NCBI RefSeq assembly: GCF_003545875.1
Contig: NZ_QHCS01000011.1
Coordinates: 1 to 64,000, forward strand
DNA from: Leptospira stimsonii
Lineage (GTDB): Bacteria; Spirochaetota; Leptospiria; Leptospirales; Leptospiraceae
Direction of reading: 5' to 3'
DNA length: 64,000 nucleotides
A program made the translations under genes and the position numbers. Below the pieces are notes generated by a model that worked only from the letters and a program-made list of their open reading frames with translations, did no database searches and was not told where the DNA came from. Shown one piece after another: positions 37,436 through 50,634 of the stretch; position 1 is the stretch's first letter, and every line of letters starts with the position of its first letter.

Positions 37436-37595
37436 ACCTTTTTCCGAGGTTGTCAAACCATTCTTTCAAATTTTATTTCAGAATCGGGGTGCTCGGGAAC
37501 GATCTTCTAAAGGTAGGGTCGAAACCAGAAAGCGAAGTTCAATTTCATTCTTGACCTTCTTTCGCTTTTCAATCAGCATGAATTAAAGGCATTCT

Positions 37596-38342
37596 ATGAA
37601 ACGTTCTTATTCCATTCTTCTTTTTTCCGTCCTGAGTTCGGCTTTCTTCTTTTTCGATTGCCAGCACAAAGACCAGAACAACGTGGATCTCAAAGTTTTG
37701 GCCGCAAACGGAGACATTATTTTTATCAATGGAGAAGTCGATTCCGATAAGATTTCTTCTTGCGGCGTTGCGGTCCCCGGAACTACCTCCACCGGAACAA
37801 CGGGAACGACAACGGGCAATACCTCGACTACGACTTCCGGTTCGACAAGCACGCGTTATACGATTACGAGCCAGTTGATCATGAAGACGACCGGGGAATC
37901 TTTGGTTCTTCGATTTCAATTCGATTCTTCTCAGTATCAAGGATCCGTGGATCCGCAACAAGGCTTTAGCTATTCCGGGGGCGCATTCGCAAGAACCGTT
38001 ACCGGAAACGTAGGAAAGGTAGAATGGGGAGCGTCCGGAATTCCGGTGTATCCAAGTAGTAGCGGGGGCGCTCAACAACAGACGCTTCAATATATGGACA
38101 TAGATCTTTCCCTGACTGGAAAATTACTCGCGAGTTCGACTACGACGGGAATTCTCAATCAGTGTTATACTTCCGATAACGTAAATTGTACATCGATCAC
38201 GACCACACAGCAGTGTTTTACGCAAGACAACCAGACCTGTGTCTCTACCGCTTCCGCCGCAGGAACGTCCGTGACGATCACCGGACATATTGCTTGTAGC
38301 GCTCCGAACGTGATTCCGAGCGGAAGCGCAACAACTCAGTAA
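37596..38342 (+). CDS. Putative lipoprotein with Thr/Gly-rich spacer
   Basis: A 248-residue exported protein. The signal sequence SILLFSVLSSAFFFFDC offers Cys22 as lipid site. Residues 62-85 are a low-complexity spacer of Thr, Gly and Ser (GTTSTGTTGTTTGNTSTTTS) that may extend the protein from the membrane. The body has a beta-rich part (YTITSQLIMKTTGESLVLRFQF) and, near the C-terminus, five cysteines in a regular pattern (CYTSDNVNC, CFTQDNQTC, and one later), probably disulphide-bonded. AAAGG precedes the ATG. No functional domain recognised. It is divergent from the membrane protein gene and appears monocistronic. Confidence 0.7.
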   Translation: MKRSYSILLFSVLSSAFFFFDCQHKDQNNVDLKVLAANGDIIFINGEVDSDKISSCGVAVPGTTSTGTTGTTTGNTSTTTSGSTSTRYTITSQLIMKTTGESLVLRFQFDSSQYQGSVDPQQGFSYSGGAFARTVTGNVGKVEWGASGIPVYPSSSGGAQQQTLQYMDIDLSLTGKLLASSTTTGILNQCYTSDNVNCTSITTTQQCFTQDNQTCVSTASAAGTSVTITGHIACSAPNVIPSGSATTQ

Positions 38343-38408
38343 AAAATCACCTTCCAAGAAAGAATCAGGATTCTTAACATCCTTTCGGGAAATTAGAATC
38401 TGATTCTA

Positions 38409-38912
38409 TTAGAGTTTCATTGTTTTTGCAAGTTCTACTAACTGATCGAGAGCTTTTCCCCAGCCTTCGTGAAAACCCATCTCTTCGTGTTTCTTACGAT
38501 TAATCGAGTTTCCGTGGATGGCGGTCGCGACGTACTTCGTTCCTTTTCCGTGAGGTTCCAAAGTGAGGATACCCGTAAAAAAACCAAAAGGATGTGTGGC
38601 ATCCGGAGAAGGACGAAATCCGGGCTGAAGAGCATCGGTCCAAGAAAGTTTTTCGTTCGGAATCACTTCCAGATAACAGCCAATGTTCGGAAAATTCTCT
38701 CCTTCCGGAGACTGCATCGTAGTACTAAAAATTCCGCCAGGACGGAGATCGATTTCGCAATCGATCGTTTTCCAAGGTACGGGTGTGAACCATTTTACGA
38801 TATGCTCCGGCTTTGTCCAAGCGGCCCAGACCAATTCGCGAGGGACGTCCACGATTCTTTCAAAGACCAAATCCAGATCGGAATCGATCTGAGGAAAAAT
38901 TTTAGGCTTCAT
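38409..38912 (-). CDS. SRPBCC/AHSA1-family protein
   Basis: A 167-residue START-like helix-grip protein related to the Aha1 C-terminal domain. Typical features are LVFERIVDVPRELVWAAWTKP, ending the first strand and helix, then HIVKWFTPVPW, DLRPGGIFSTTM, NEKLSWTDAL, GILTLEPHGKGTKYVAT and the C-terminal helix EGWGKALDQLVELAKTM. Members bind hydrophobic small molecules, and the function is generally unknown. GGAGAAAG stands about 6 bases before the ATG at 38912. Single gene followed upstream by a 495-base noncoding gap. Confidence 0.88.
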   Translation of the reverse strand: MKPKIFPQIDSDLDLVFERIVDVPRELVWAAWTKPEHIVKWFTPVPWKTIDCEIDLRPGGIFSTTMQSPEGENFPNIGCYLEVIPNEKLSWTDALQPGFRPSPDATHPFGFFTGILTLEPHGKGTKYVATAIHGNSINRKKHEEMGFHEGWGKALDQLVELAKTMKL

Positions 38913-39407
38913 CTTACTTTCTCCAATTCTTTTAAGTATATTCAATTTTCATAATACTTTACTGAAATTCTTCGCTCAACGAAGAAAGGAAATCGCTCGA
39001 TTCGTTCCAACGCTGGAACTTCAGATTTCCACTGAACGAACCTGCTTTAGTCGAAGATCTCCTTATCGGGAAGATTCTTTCACCTTGGGATAAATCTGTC
39101 GTAAATACGACAATCCTCCGTGAAAGTCGCGCGCCCCACCCTGATTTTGGGTGGAGGGGTGGGTGGTGGAAACGCTCGGGAGACATTTATCTATCATAAA
39201 ATCATAATTTTACAAGCACAAAGTTTCCTTTGGGTGGGAACTCCTACAAAAACTCAATGGTGTTCGCCACTAAAAACGTTCGCGTTCTTCTTTTTTGCGG
39301 ATCCAAGAAGAATTTCATTCTCTCAAAAATAGAATCCGTCCGAGAAAAAATCGACATGGATCCTTCTTATCGAAGTAGAAACAGAAAACGTTTTTTAAAA
39401 AAGAAAT
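38913..39407. repeat. Noncoding gap with several palindromes
   Basis: A 495-base gap with no credible gene. It contains the palindrome TGTCGTAAATACGACA at 39097-39112, a GC-rich hairpin at 39136-39154 (CCACCC with GGGTGG) followed by a G-rich run GGGGTGGGTGGTGG, and the near-palindrome GTGGGAACTCCTAC near 39233. I have the impression that such short motifs recur between genes in Leptospira, so this may be an interspersed repeat cluster. Only single copies are visible in this window. Confidence 0.4.
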
Positions 39408-40367
39408 CTATTCTTCTAAGAGTTTTAAAATTTGATCTTTTAAAAGATTGCGAATCCCTGATTCTTCAAAGCCATTTAAGAATTTCATCAAGTTTTCCGC
39501 AATGTTTTGAAATTCAGAGTCCATCTGTTCCCGCACTTGATAACGGGAAAGTAGACTTAGAATCACGACTCCGTCTCCGGGAGATCGTTCGGATTTTGCA
39601 AACAAGGAATGAACCAGCTTCTTATCATTCTTATCCGCATTTTCTAAGAGAAGAAGAATCGGGTAAGTGTAAAGTCCGTTGTAAAAATCCTTCAAAGGAA
39701 CCTTGCCGCTCTTACTCGCCGGAGAAAAATAATCGATTGCGTCGTCTTTCTTCTGAAAAAAGGAACCGAGATCGATCCCGAATTGCCTGAGTTTTTTCTT
39801 TTCCTTTTCCGATTTTTCGGAAAGAATTCCCGCCGCAGAAGTAACAGCGCCGAAAAGAGAAGCGGTTTTTCCGTAAACGACTCTATTATATATTTCTAAT
39901 GTAATCTTGGGATTTTTCTCCCATTCCATCTGGATGAGTTCCGAAACCGAAAGGTCCTTAATCACCTGGGTAAAAACATCCATGAGTTCCGGATAACCGA
40001 GGCCGTTGAGATGATCGATTCCGCAGGCTAAGAGATAATCACCGGCAAGAATCGCGGTTTTATTCCCGAACTTGGAACCTACGCTCTGAAGACCGCGTCT
40101 GGTCTCGGCCTCGTCCACGACGTCATCGTGAAGCAAACTCGCGGCGTGAATCAGCTCTGCAATGGCGCCGACGTCGAGCCAATATTTACCTGAATACCCG
40201 AGGAGCTGACAAAGGCAATAGTGCAATATCGGACGAATTCGTTTTCCGCCCGATCGGATCGTATAAGTTTTGATCTCTGCAAGAATTTTGAGATCCTCGC
40301 GAATGATCGCTTCCAGTTTTTTATCAAACTTACGAACTAAAGAATCTTTCAGTACAGATACTTTCAC
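39408..40367 (-). CDS. Polyprenyl diphosphate synthase
   Basis: A 319-residue trans-prenyltransferase that lengthens allylic diphosphates with IPP, probably for the menaquinone side chain. Motifs are SGGKRIRPILHY, the first aspartate-rich motif LLHDDVVDEAETRRG, KFGNKTAILAGDYLLA, and the second aspartate-rich motif QKKDDAIDYF. The start is a GTG with GAAGAGG about 4 bases upstream. It follows the SirB1-like gene by 68 bases on the same strand. Chain length cannot be judged safely from the residues before the first motif. No other isoprenoid gene is near. Confidence 0.88.
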   Translation of the reverse strand: MKVSVLKDSLVRKFDKKLEAIIREDLKILAEIKTYTIRSGGKRIRPILHYCLCQLLGYSGKYWLDVGAIAELIHAASLLHDDVVDEAETRRGLQSVGSKFGNKTAILAGDYLLACGIDHLNGLGYPELMDVFTQVIKDLSVSELIQMEWEKNPKITLEIYNRVVYGKTASLFGAVTSAAGILSEKSEKEKKKLRQFGIDLGSFFQKKDDAIDYFSPASKSGKVPLKDFYNGLYTYPILLLLENADKNDKKLVHSLFAKSERSPGDGVVILSLLSRYQVREQMDSEFQNIAENLMKFLNGFEESGIRNLLKDQILKLLEE

Positions 40368-40435
40368 TACCTCTTCCCGTGGGGTCAGTATTCAAAATAT
40401 CCGTACAGGCTCAAGCAGAACTCTTCGCGGGGGAC

Positions 40436-41335
40436 TTACGCTTTCAGTTTGTTTTCAAGAATCAAGAGCTGACGAGCGAGAATATCTTCCATATCCCGAT
40501 ACTGTTCCTTACGGTAGATATGGATCAGATTTCGATACATCCTTTTGATAATGGAAAGAGTGCTGGCACGAGTGAAATATCGTTCGCTCGGAGTAAAACT
40601 ATTCGCTTCTAAAAATCGAATACAAGTCGACTTATCCAGAAGAACTCCTCCATGAAACGGATCGATAAACGTCTCGTAATCGGGAGAATCAAAATGAAGA
40701 AGGAAATGAAGAGGCATGTTCACACCGTAAAGCGGAAGTGAAAGCCTCTGTCCTACGAGAAGATATATGGCTGACAAAGAGATCGGGATTCCTTTTCGAG
40801 TGCGCACGATGCGAGTTACGAAAGAATTATTCGGATCGTCGTATTGATCGTTGTTCCCCTGAAAGTTTTCCTCGGAAGAAAGAACCCTAGTCAAAAAATG
40901 AACCTTGAGTTCTTCAGAAACGTATTCCGGATTGAGATCGCAGAGTTCTTCAACTCGAAGAGCTAATTGATCCAGATAAATTTTGAATTCATGATAGGAG
41001 GCATCGGGGTCGCCTACGCTGGAAAGAAGAAACACGGCTTCTTCCAAATCAGAGTAATCGTTGATATGTCCCTTGCCCGCGAGAAGCATATAACGAGTAT
41101 TAATACGTTCAAGATGTACGATCGAAGAAATGGAACGCGCAAAAACTCGTAACGTAGGATCTTTGAACTCGTCAACGAAGTCGCTGATTCGAAATTGCCA
41201 GGGAACCATTTCCGCGATCTCGCGCATAACTTGTATCTTATCTTCCACACCCGCAAATTCCAATTGATAGAATTTTTCTTCCAACTTCTCGGGAGGAAAG
41301 GAAAGAGAATCAAAGTAAGAATCGGATGAGGGCAT
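40436..41335 (-). CDS. SirB1/transglutaminase-like protein
   Basis: A 299-residue protein of the SirB1 (transglutaminase-like) family. The core is NSFVTRIVRTRKGIPISLSAIYL, LYGVNMPLHFLLHF and ETFIDPFHGGVLLD, which is the conserved stretch of the family; the position of the nucleophilic cysteine in true transglutaminases is not occupied (Ser/Ile at IPISLSAIY), so peptidase or transferase activity is doubtful. The N-terminal 130 residues are helical. In other bacteria the family is found near prmC and lipid A genes without a proven role. GGAAAAAG lies about 12 bases before the ATG. Confidence 0.8.
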   Translation of the reverse strand: MPSSDSYFDSLSFPPEKLEEKFYQLEFAGVEDKIQVMREIAEMVPWQFRISDFVDEFKDPTLRVFARSISSIVHLERINTRYMLLAGKGHINDYSDLEEAVFLLSSVGDPDASYHEFKIYLDQLALRVEELCDLNPEYVSEELKVHFLTRVLSSEENFQGNNDQYDDPNNSFVTRIVRTRKGIPISLSAIYLLVGQRLSLPLYGVNMPLHFLLHFDSPDYETFIDPFHGGVLLDKSTCIRFLEANSFTPSERYFTRASTLSIIKRMYRNLIHIYRKEQYRDMEDILARQLLILENKLKA

Positions 41336-41497
41336 AAACTAGATCTTTTTCCAAAAAACAAAATGAGTCAATTCAGAATGAAATTTCTTTGAGGAAAAAA
41401 TGAAATGCGAATGATAAATTACTATGTCTTACGGTCGATCAGAGAAAGAGCATAAAAATTGAAAAGAGGATTCGAAAAGAATTAAAAAAAAACGAAA

Positions 41498-41521
41498 CGC
41501 TCCCCAACAAATCGAGGAGCG
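41498..41521 (-). terminator. Terminator after the transketolase subunit gene
   Basis: On the minus strand a CGCTCC/GGAGCG stem with a 12-base loop is followed by TTTCG and nine T residues (41481-41497). It lies a few bases after the transketolase stop and separates that unit from the SirB1-like gene. Confidence 0.8.
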
Positions 41522-41528
41522 ACCGAAT

Positions 41529-42353
<825 letters not shown>

Positions 42354-42413
42354 ATTCTTCCTATGTGATTGCGATAAAGATTTCCAACCTCGGTGAGAGG
42401 TGCCGAAAGAAGG

Positions 42414-42800
42414 TCAGTTCGTAGAACGAAACAGAACCAGGCCGGAAAGGAAAATCACGGTGTATAGAGGAAGGAAAATATAGTGTAGTTTTCTGTGAAA
42501 TTCTTTTTTTCGAGCGATTCCGGACCATGCCATCAGAAGCATCAAAATCAAAGTAAGCGCGGCAAAAGCTCTGTGGGTGTCGATGATCCAACGATCGACT
42601 GTAGGAACGATTCCCGCATTTTCCAAACCGCCTCCGAGGTATTTTGTGTACAAAAGACCGACGGCCGTGATCAGGTTGATAGCGGTTCCTATCAAATTAA
42701 AAATTCGATGCAGGAGATTCTTTCTAAAACGAAAATAATAACCCGCGTAAAAGCTAAGGAGGGAGATCGCCATTCCGACATTGATTAGGGTTAAAATCAT
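42414..42800 (-). CDS. Small four-helix integral membrane protein
   Basis: A 128-residue protein made almost wholly of four hydrophobic helices (about 4-22, 36-52, 75-93, 105-123). Histidines lie near helix ends (LLHRIFNL, DTHRAFAAL, FHRKLHYIF), a spacing reminiscent of small haem- or quinone-linked membrane proteins, but no family is recognised. It is the first gene before the transketolase subunit gene (60 bases) and may be co-transcribed. The ATG at 42800 is preceded by GGAATGA. Confidence 0.6.
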   Translation of the reverse strand: MILTLINVGMAISLLSFYAGYYFRFRKNLLHRIFNLIGTAINLITAVGLLYTKYLGGGLENAGIVPTVDRWIIDTHRAFAALTLILMLLMAWSGIARKKEFHRKLHYIFLPLYTVIFLSGLVLFRSTN

Positions 42801-42948
42801 TTCATTCCATTTTCGGTAGAGTTCCGACCATTCGAAACTCTTTTTCAGACCCTTCTCCGAAGAAAGAGGGAAATTCTTCCAATCTCAGCATCCGTTCCTT
42901 CGTTTCCATCTGCACTTTCGTCGAGAAGATCCGCCTTGGATTTTTTAT

Positions 42949-42978
42949 TTGACCAAGGAAAAGAGCGCGAAATACTGG
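42949..42978 (+). promoter_or_regulatory. Probable promoter of the tRNA pair
   Basis: TTGACC at 42949-42954, then TACTGG at 42973-42978 after 18 bases. The start site would fall about ten bases before the tRNA-Thr gene. The -10 box is poor, so this is tentative. Confidence 0.4.
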
Positions 42979-42989
42979 TTTTCATAGTA

Positions 42990-43067
<78 letters not shown>

Positions 43068-43073
43068 AATTTC

Positions 43074-43280
<207 letters not shown>

Positions 43281-43342
43281 TCCATGGATGGATGAGCCGC
43301 GAGCAAGACACCTCGGAGCTTCGTTGGGCAACTGCGCAGAGG

Positions 43343-43357
43343 CGAATCCTTCCCTGC
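43343..43357 (+). repeat. Copy of the tRNA-Tyr 3' end
   Basis: CGAATCCTTCCCTGC, identical to 43143-43157 of the tRNA-Tyr gene (T arm plus acceptor end). It lies between the two 123-bp repeats and looks like the remainder of a duplicated tRNA tail. Confidence 0.6.
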
Positions 43358-43391
43358 AACGCGATCCATAGAGAGCGTTGCACTGAGTTTT

Positions 43392-43514
43392 CCAATGTTA
43401 TCTCTCAACTATTCAATAAGAACTTAATAGACAAAAACGAATCCGGAGGGATTCGAAGCTCGCGAGCGAGAGTCTTTCAAACAACCCGCAGGGAGTGAAG
43501 AAACTCGAAGCGAA
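43392..43514 (+). repeat. 123-bp direct repeat, copy 2
   Basis: Second copy of the unit at 43158-43280, 234 bases further on. It ends about 70 bases before the stop of the next gene, which is on the opposite strand. Confidence 0.85.
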
Positions 43515-43585
43515 ACTTTTTGCGGGAGAGTTTTGAACTTCCGTAAGAAGTGATTTGATAATTCAGAAAATGGAAACTCGAAATT

Positions 43586-45143
43586 TCAATTCGCATCGGG
43601 AACGCTCGTCTGAAGATTCTTCCAATCCATAGAATAGAATCGGTATTTTCCGTCGCTGGAATATCCTTCCACAAAAAAACGATTCAATGTTTTACGATAA
43701 ACTACGCTCGTTATTTGGAGAGATTCTTCGTTCGTTTCGTTCCGAAAAACGATACGAGCCGGAACCGAATGATACGCCGCATTGGCAAATAATAGACTCC
43801 ATTCTTCTTGATCTTGAGAAAAAAGAGCGCTCCCCAAAATTGCTTCCGGAGAAAGTCCCTGAAAAGGAACACAATTCTGCGGTTGTATTAGGGTTTTCTT
43901 AAATAACGAAGAACGTCCTTGTTTGCAGAGAAATGCAGGGTTCGAGGATAACACGAGAGTCGTCTCCGCCTTTCGATAATCCCAAAACGGAGTCTGATTT
44001 TTTTCGCCTCCAAAAAGTTTCTCATCGAGAAGTTTCGCATAACGTGAAGAATTTTCTGTAGAATCCTCCGGCTCTGTATCCTCCGTCTTTTGTGAAGAAC
44101 TTCTTCCAAGAAGAAATTCGTAAACCGGATCCGGGGCGTCCGAATTTAGAATTCGAATCGCTTTGAGAAGTTCCTGACCAGGATGACCTTCGTCCATGTT
44201 TTTAAAACAGATTCGATTCAAGAGCTCTTCGGATTCGTCTCCGGGCGAAAATCCCTTTGCGATCTGTCCACAGGCTTCCTGTTTTCTTCCGGATGCGAGT
44301 AACGTCTTTGCGGTTTCTATTCTTCCCCGTTCTTTGCTTCCATAGGAGGAGCTCATCCAAAAATAGCGCGCCGAGGAATCGTATTTCCCCAAGTTTCTCA
44401 AAAACTTACCGTAAAGATACAAGAGATCGGATTTTCCCTCTTCGCTTAACGATTTTAATCTTCCACCCGAATATATCCTCTTATAGGCGCTTCCACGATC
44501 GGAATGAAGAGTATAACTGATTCTCAATGCCAGTGACGTCTCCGGGCTCAGGATATTCCGGACTTCTCCAAAGGCGTGAATTTTTTCCCATCCGTCGTAA
44601 TCGCCCATTTTGATCTTTACCGCATAACAAGCCTTATAGAGAGGTGCGTTTTCTTTTTTAGAAAGAATCTTAAATAGAAGCGGGAGCTCCGGAAGCGGAG
44701 AAACAGTCGATGTATCCGCTGATTCTTCGAGAAGGTTTTCAGATGAATTTTCTTTCGAGTTTTGTTCCTGAAAAAAAGGATCGGGATCGGGTATCGGTCG
44801 ACTACATCCTGAAATTACAGATACAAGGGAAGACGGGCTTACGTTCAAACCGCTAGCGAGTTCTGTGACGAGCGACGGGTATTTTCCTTTCTTATCGGTA
44901 ATCTTTCCGGAACGGCTCATAATTAAGATCGCAGGAATGTATTTTCGATATTTCTCATATAGAAAGAAAAGTCGGGAGGACGCGGTCTTTCGAATATCGG
45001 ACTTCTGCGAAGTTCGGAGTAATTCTTCGTATAAGGGAATTGAAAAAAGAGGATCCTCTTTTTCCATCGCGTAAGCGTCCTCGTAGGAAACGGACTCCAA
45101 GCTCAAAACAAAACTTAAGAAAATTAAAATATAAGAAAAACGT

Positions 45144-45154
<11 letters not shown>
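43586..45154 (-). CDS. Exported helical-repeat protein coupled to PBP1
   Basis: A 522-residue protein of unknown family. A signal peptide (MYFKRFSYILIFLSFVLS) precedes alpha-helical repeats of TPR or Sel1 kind (EDPLFSIPLYEELLRTSQKSD, LYLYGKFLRNLGKYDSSARYFWMSS, ETAKTLLASGRKQEACGQIAKGF), broken by an acidic Ser/Glu-rich linker at about 145-165. The C-terminus is beta-rich (ARIVFRNETNEESLQITSVVYR). The longer frame starts at 45286 inside the PBP gene; the ATG at 45154 overlaps that gene's stop by 11 bases and yields a good signal peptide. Coupling to a peptidoglycan synthase suggests a role in cell-wall assembly, for example as a scaffold, which is inference. Confidence 0.65.
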
Positions 45155-47924
<2,770 letters not shown>

Positions 47925-47965
47925 CCTCTTAATTGTCGGAGGATCTTCAGGATCCAGACAAGCAC

Positions 47966-48880
47966 TTAATTCTCTTTTTCTTTCCTTTCCGTAACGACGG
48001 TGAAATCGTTCCCGGAAACGGCTCCAAGGGGAATCGGTTCTTCAACTCCGAGCGGAAACATGGAAACGGTGAGAACCTGAAAACCGAGCTCCCGAAGACG
48101 ATGAGTGACCCCGAAACCTTCGTCGCTATGAAATCTTCCGTTGATATGAACTACCTTTTTACCACGGGTCAAAAACGCGTTTGCGATCGCATCGGCCATC
48201 CCCGTATCCCAAAGATATTGAGCGTCGATAAATCTTCGTAACATTGCATCATCGGAATTCGCGCCGGGATGACCTTGAAGCGTGCTTTTGATCTTGGTCT
48301 CATATCCTTCTTGAGAGAATTTTCGAATCAGATATTTCGGAGGTAAAAAGACCGAACGCAACGGAAATAAAGTTTCCAACCCCGAAGAAGAAACCAAATT
48401 CACGTATTTTCTCGGAACGTTGGAAGCGATCACGGGAATTTTCCGTTCCTTTGCGTATTGTAAGAATGGATGATAATCCCTAAGATGATTGGGCCAGAGT
48501 TTGAGAGAATTGAGGAACGCCTTTTCACCGATCTGCCCGTTCAAGTATTCGTCCAAGGTTTTCTGTTGATCTCGCTCCAACATCTCCATAGAAAGAACGA
48601 CTTCGTTCGAAGCGGATATTTTTTTAAACCAATCCAACCGGATTTTGTGGCCGACAGTATCGTCGTGTTCTTCGCCAAAGATTAAAATATCATAATTTTT
48701 GAATGAATTAAAAATCACTTCGGGATCGACATTCGTGGAAGTAGATCCTTTTTGGATGATCTCGGGCTGTGGCGGAAGTCCTTCCGTCTTCGAAACTTCT
48801 TCCGAAAGGACGGAAAAAAAACTTAACACAAGAAGAATCGAACCAAAAACCCCGCGCTGAAAGTTTACTTTTGTTTTCAA
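47966..48880 (-). CDS. ChaN-family (haem-binding/TIKI-like) protein
   Basis: A 304-residue exported protein of the ChaN family, lipoproteins reported to bind haem or iron. A signal peptide (GSILLVLSFFSVLS) is followed by the family core: DILIFGEEHDDTVGHKIRLDWF, VVLSMEMLERDQQKTLDEYLNG, PVIASNVPRKYVNLV and VVHINGRFHSDEGFGVTHRLREL. The two halves with GEEHD and NGRFHSD match the family's metal/haem contacts. No lipobox cysteine is seen, so it is probably soluble in the periplasm. The ATG lies 9 bases after the gpx stop; the PBP gene begins 41 bases further. Confidence 0.85.
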   Translation of the reverse strand: MKTKVNFQRGVFGSILLVLSFFSVLSEEVSKTEGLPPQPEIIQKGSTSTNVDPEVIFNSFKNYDILIFGEEHDDTVGHKIRLDWFKKISASNEVVLSMEMLERDQQKTLDEYLNGQIGEKAFLNSLKLWPNHLRDYHPFLQYAKERKIPVIASNVPRKYVNLVSSSGLETLFPLRSVFLPPKYLIRKFSQEGYETKIKSTLQGHPGANSDDAMLRRFIDAQYLWDTGMADAIANAFLTRGKKVVHINGRFHSDEGFGVTHRLRELGFQVLTVSMFPLGVEEPIPLGAVSGNDFTVVTERKEKEN

Positions 48881-48889
48881 AAAAACCGC

Positions 48890-49438
48890 TTATTTCAAAA
48901 GGGATTCGATTTTTTGAGCGACTTCGACGCTATCCGGTTCTACCGCCGAAAGATAACGCGCTTCGATCTTTCCGTCCTTAGAAATGAGAATCTTTTCGAA
49001 ATTCCACTGAACGTCTCCGGGCTTCGGAGAATTCTGAGTGAGATATTGATAGAGCGGATGTTGGTCCTTTCCTTTTACGGAAATCTTGGACATCATATCG
49101 AAGCTCGCCCCTTTTTGAATTCTACAAAACGTTTCGATCTCCTTGTCTGAACCGGGTTCTTGACTTCCGAAATTGTTCGCGGGAAAGCCTACGACCACAA
49201 ATCCTTGATCCTTGTATTTTTTATAAACCTTCTCAAGATGATCGTACTGATACGTATATCCGCATTTCGAAGCGACATTCACGACCAGGACGACTTTTCC
49301 TTTATACTTGGAGAGCGGGACTTCATTCCCTTTAATGTCCTTTACCTTAAAATCGTAAAAACTTCCTTTCGCAAACGTACCTGCGATTGGAAACAAAATC
49401 CCAAGAATGAAAATTAGAATCAAAAGTTTCGTTTGCAT
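48890..49438 (-). CDS. Exported glutathione peroxidase-like protein
   Basis: A 182-residue thiol peroxidase of the GPx family with an N-terminal signal peptide (LLILIFILGILFPIAGTFA). The tetrad is visible: Cys in NVASKCGYTYQYDHLEKVY, Gln in FPANNFGSQEPGSDKEI, Trp and Asn in VQWNFEKILI. No resolving cysteine of the thioredoxin-dependent type is in the usual helix: the region after FCR has one Cys (EIETFCRIQKG), which can serve. Secretion points to peroxide defence in the periplasm. AGAAGG lies about 8 bases before the ATG. First gene of the operon with the ChaN-family and PBP genes. Confidence 0.9.
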   Translation of the reverse strand: MQTKLLILIFILGILFPIAGTFAKGSFYDFKVKDIKGNEVPLSKYKGKVVLVVNVASKCGYTYQYDHLEKVYKKYKDQGFVVVGFPANNFGSQEPGSDKEIETFCRIQKGASFDMMSKISVKGKDQHPLYQYLTQNSPKPGDVQWNFEKILISKDGKIEARYLSAVEPDSVEVAQKIESLLK

Positions 49439-49545
49439 GAATGATACCTTCTCGAGAAGAGTTTAAATCCGAATGCAGTTTTGCTTCAATCGTTTTTCGA
49501 TTCATCCAATCGCATTCTTACTCTCTCAAAGCAAATCGAAACGAA

Positions 49546-50535
49546 TCATTCGATGACAACCGCGATCTTTCCGAAACTTCTCCCCTCTTCCAATTTTTTA
49601 TGAGCCTCTCCGATTTTTCTCCAAGAAAAAATTTCCGGGTCCACAACCGGTTTCAGAATCTCTGCCTCCGCAAGTCTGGAAATTTCTTTCAGAATCAACC
49701 CGTGTTTTTCTCTTCCTTCATTGTGCAAAAGAGGAATCAACATAAAGACGACCGCTAAGTCCAAACTTTTCGAATGCGCCTTTCCTAAGTCGAATGTTCC
49801 GGAGGCGTTGATTGTAATCGCTTTTCCTTTTCTCTTTACCATTGCGATCGCAGTTTCAAAACCGCTTCCTCCACCCGTGTCCAACGCAAGATCGAAATCG
49901 GCAGTACCGAACTGCTCGAGAGCTCTTTTTTGAATCTCTGATTCCGATCTTCCGCTCACAGCCTCCGCGCCGAGTTTTAAGACGAGTTCCCGTTTCACCG
50001 GTTCCGTTACTGTCGCAAAAACTCTCGCTCCGGCCCAACGAGCAAGTTGCACCGCGATATGACCGACACCCCCAGCCCCTCCGGTAATCAAAATCTTATT
50101 TCCAGCTTGAAGATTCCCTTTTTCAAAAAGGCCTTCCCAAGCCGTGATGGAAACCAGAGGCAAAACCGCCGATTCGACAAAGTTCAAATTTTTCGGTTTT
50201 AGGGCGATCAATCGTTCATCCGCGAGAATGTATTCCGCCAAAGCGCCCCCGGTTCCTGCGAGACCTCCCACACAGCCGAAGACCTCGTCTCCCTTTTTCC
50301 AAGCGGAAACGTTATCCGCAACCTCCTCGACGATCCCGGAAACGTCCCCGTGAAGAACCGCAGGAAACGCCGGTGCAATCGGAGGTCCGAACTTTCGAAT
50401 TTTATAATCCACCGGATTGACGCTCGTGGCCTTGACTTTGATAAGAACATGACCCGGAAGAAGTTTCGGTTTCGTAACCTCCCCTTCCTCAAAAACTTCC
50501 GGGCCGCCGAAACGACGGATGATCATCGCTTTCAT
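49546..50535 (-). CDS. Zinc-independent quinone oxidoreductase (MDR family)
   Basis: A 329-residue medium-chain dehydrogenase/reductase. It starts with KAMIIRRFGGPEVFEEGEV and has NPVDYKIRKFGPP, GDVSGIVEEVADNV, GDEVFGCVGG and the cofactor motif ILITGGAGGVGHIAVQLARWAGA. No structural or catalytic zinc cysteines are seen, as expected for quinone oxidoreductases using NADPH. Substrates are likely quinones or enones. It is divergent from a LysR-type gene with a 97-base gap that holds a 9-bp inverted repeat at the LysR start. The start ATG lies shortly after GGAGA. Confidence 0.9.
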   Translation of the reverse strand: MKAMIIRRFGGPEVFEEGEVTKPKLLPGHVLIKVKATSVNPVDYKIRKFGPPIAPAFPAVLHGDVSGIVEEVADNVSAWKKGDEVFGCVGGLAGTGGALAEYILADERLIALKPKNLNFVESAVLPLVSITAWEGLFEKGNLQAGNKILITGGAGGVGHIAVQLARWAGARVFATVTEPVKRELVLKLGAEAVSGRSESEIQKRALEQFGTADFDLALDTGGGSGFETAIAMVKRKGKAITINASGTFDLGKAHSKSLDLAVVFMLIPLLHNEGREKHGLILKEISRLAEAEILKPVVDPEIFSWRKIGEAHKKLEEGRSFGKIAVVIE

Positions 50536-50611
50536 AAAACATTCTCCTTTCCCTTTTGGGAAGATTCTAACCCGAATTCATTCTTTCTACAATGGCTTGA
50601 ATTTGAAAGAT

Positions 50612-50634
50612 ATTCTTTCCAAAGTGGAAAGAAT
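50612..50634. promoter_or_regulatory. Inverted repeat at the LysR start, possible operator
   Basis: ATTCTTTCC and GGAAAGAAT flank AAAGT, a perfect 9-bp inverted repeat that overlaps the ATG of the LysR gene and fits the T-N11-A shape of LysR sites. It could mediate autoregulation and control of the divergent oxidoreductase gene. Confidence 0.45.
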
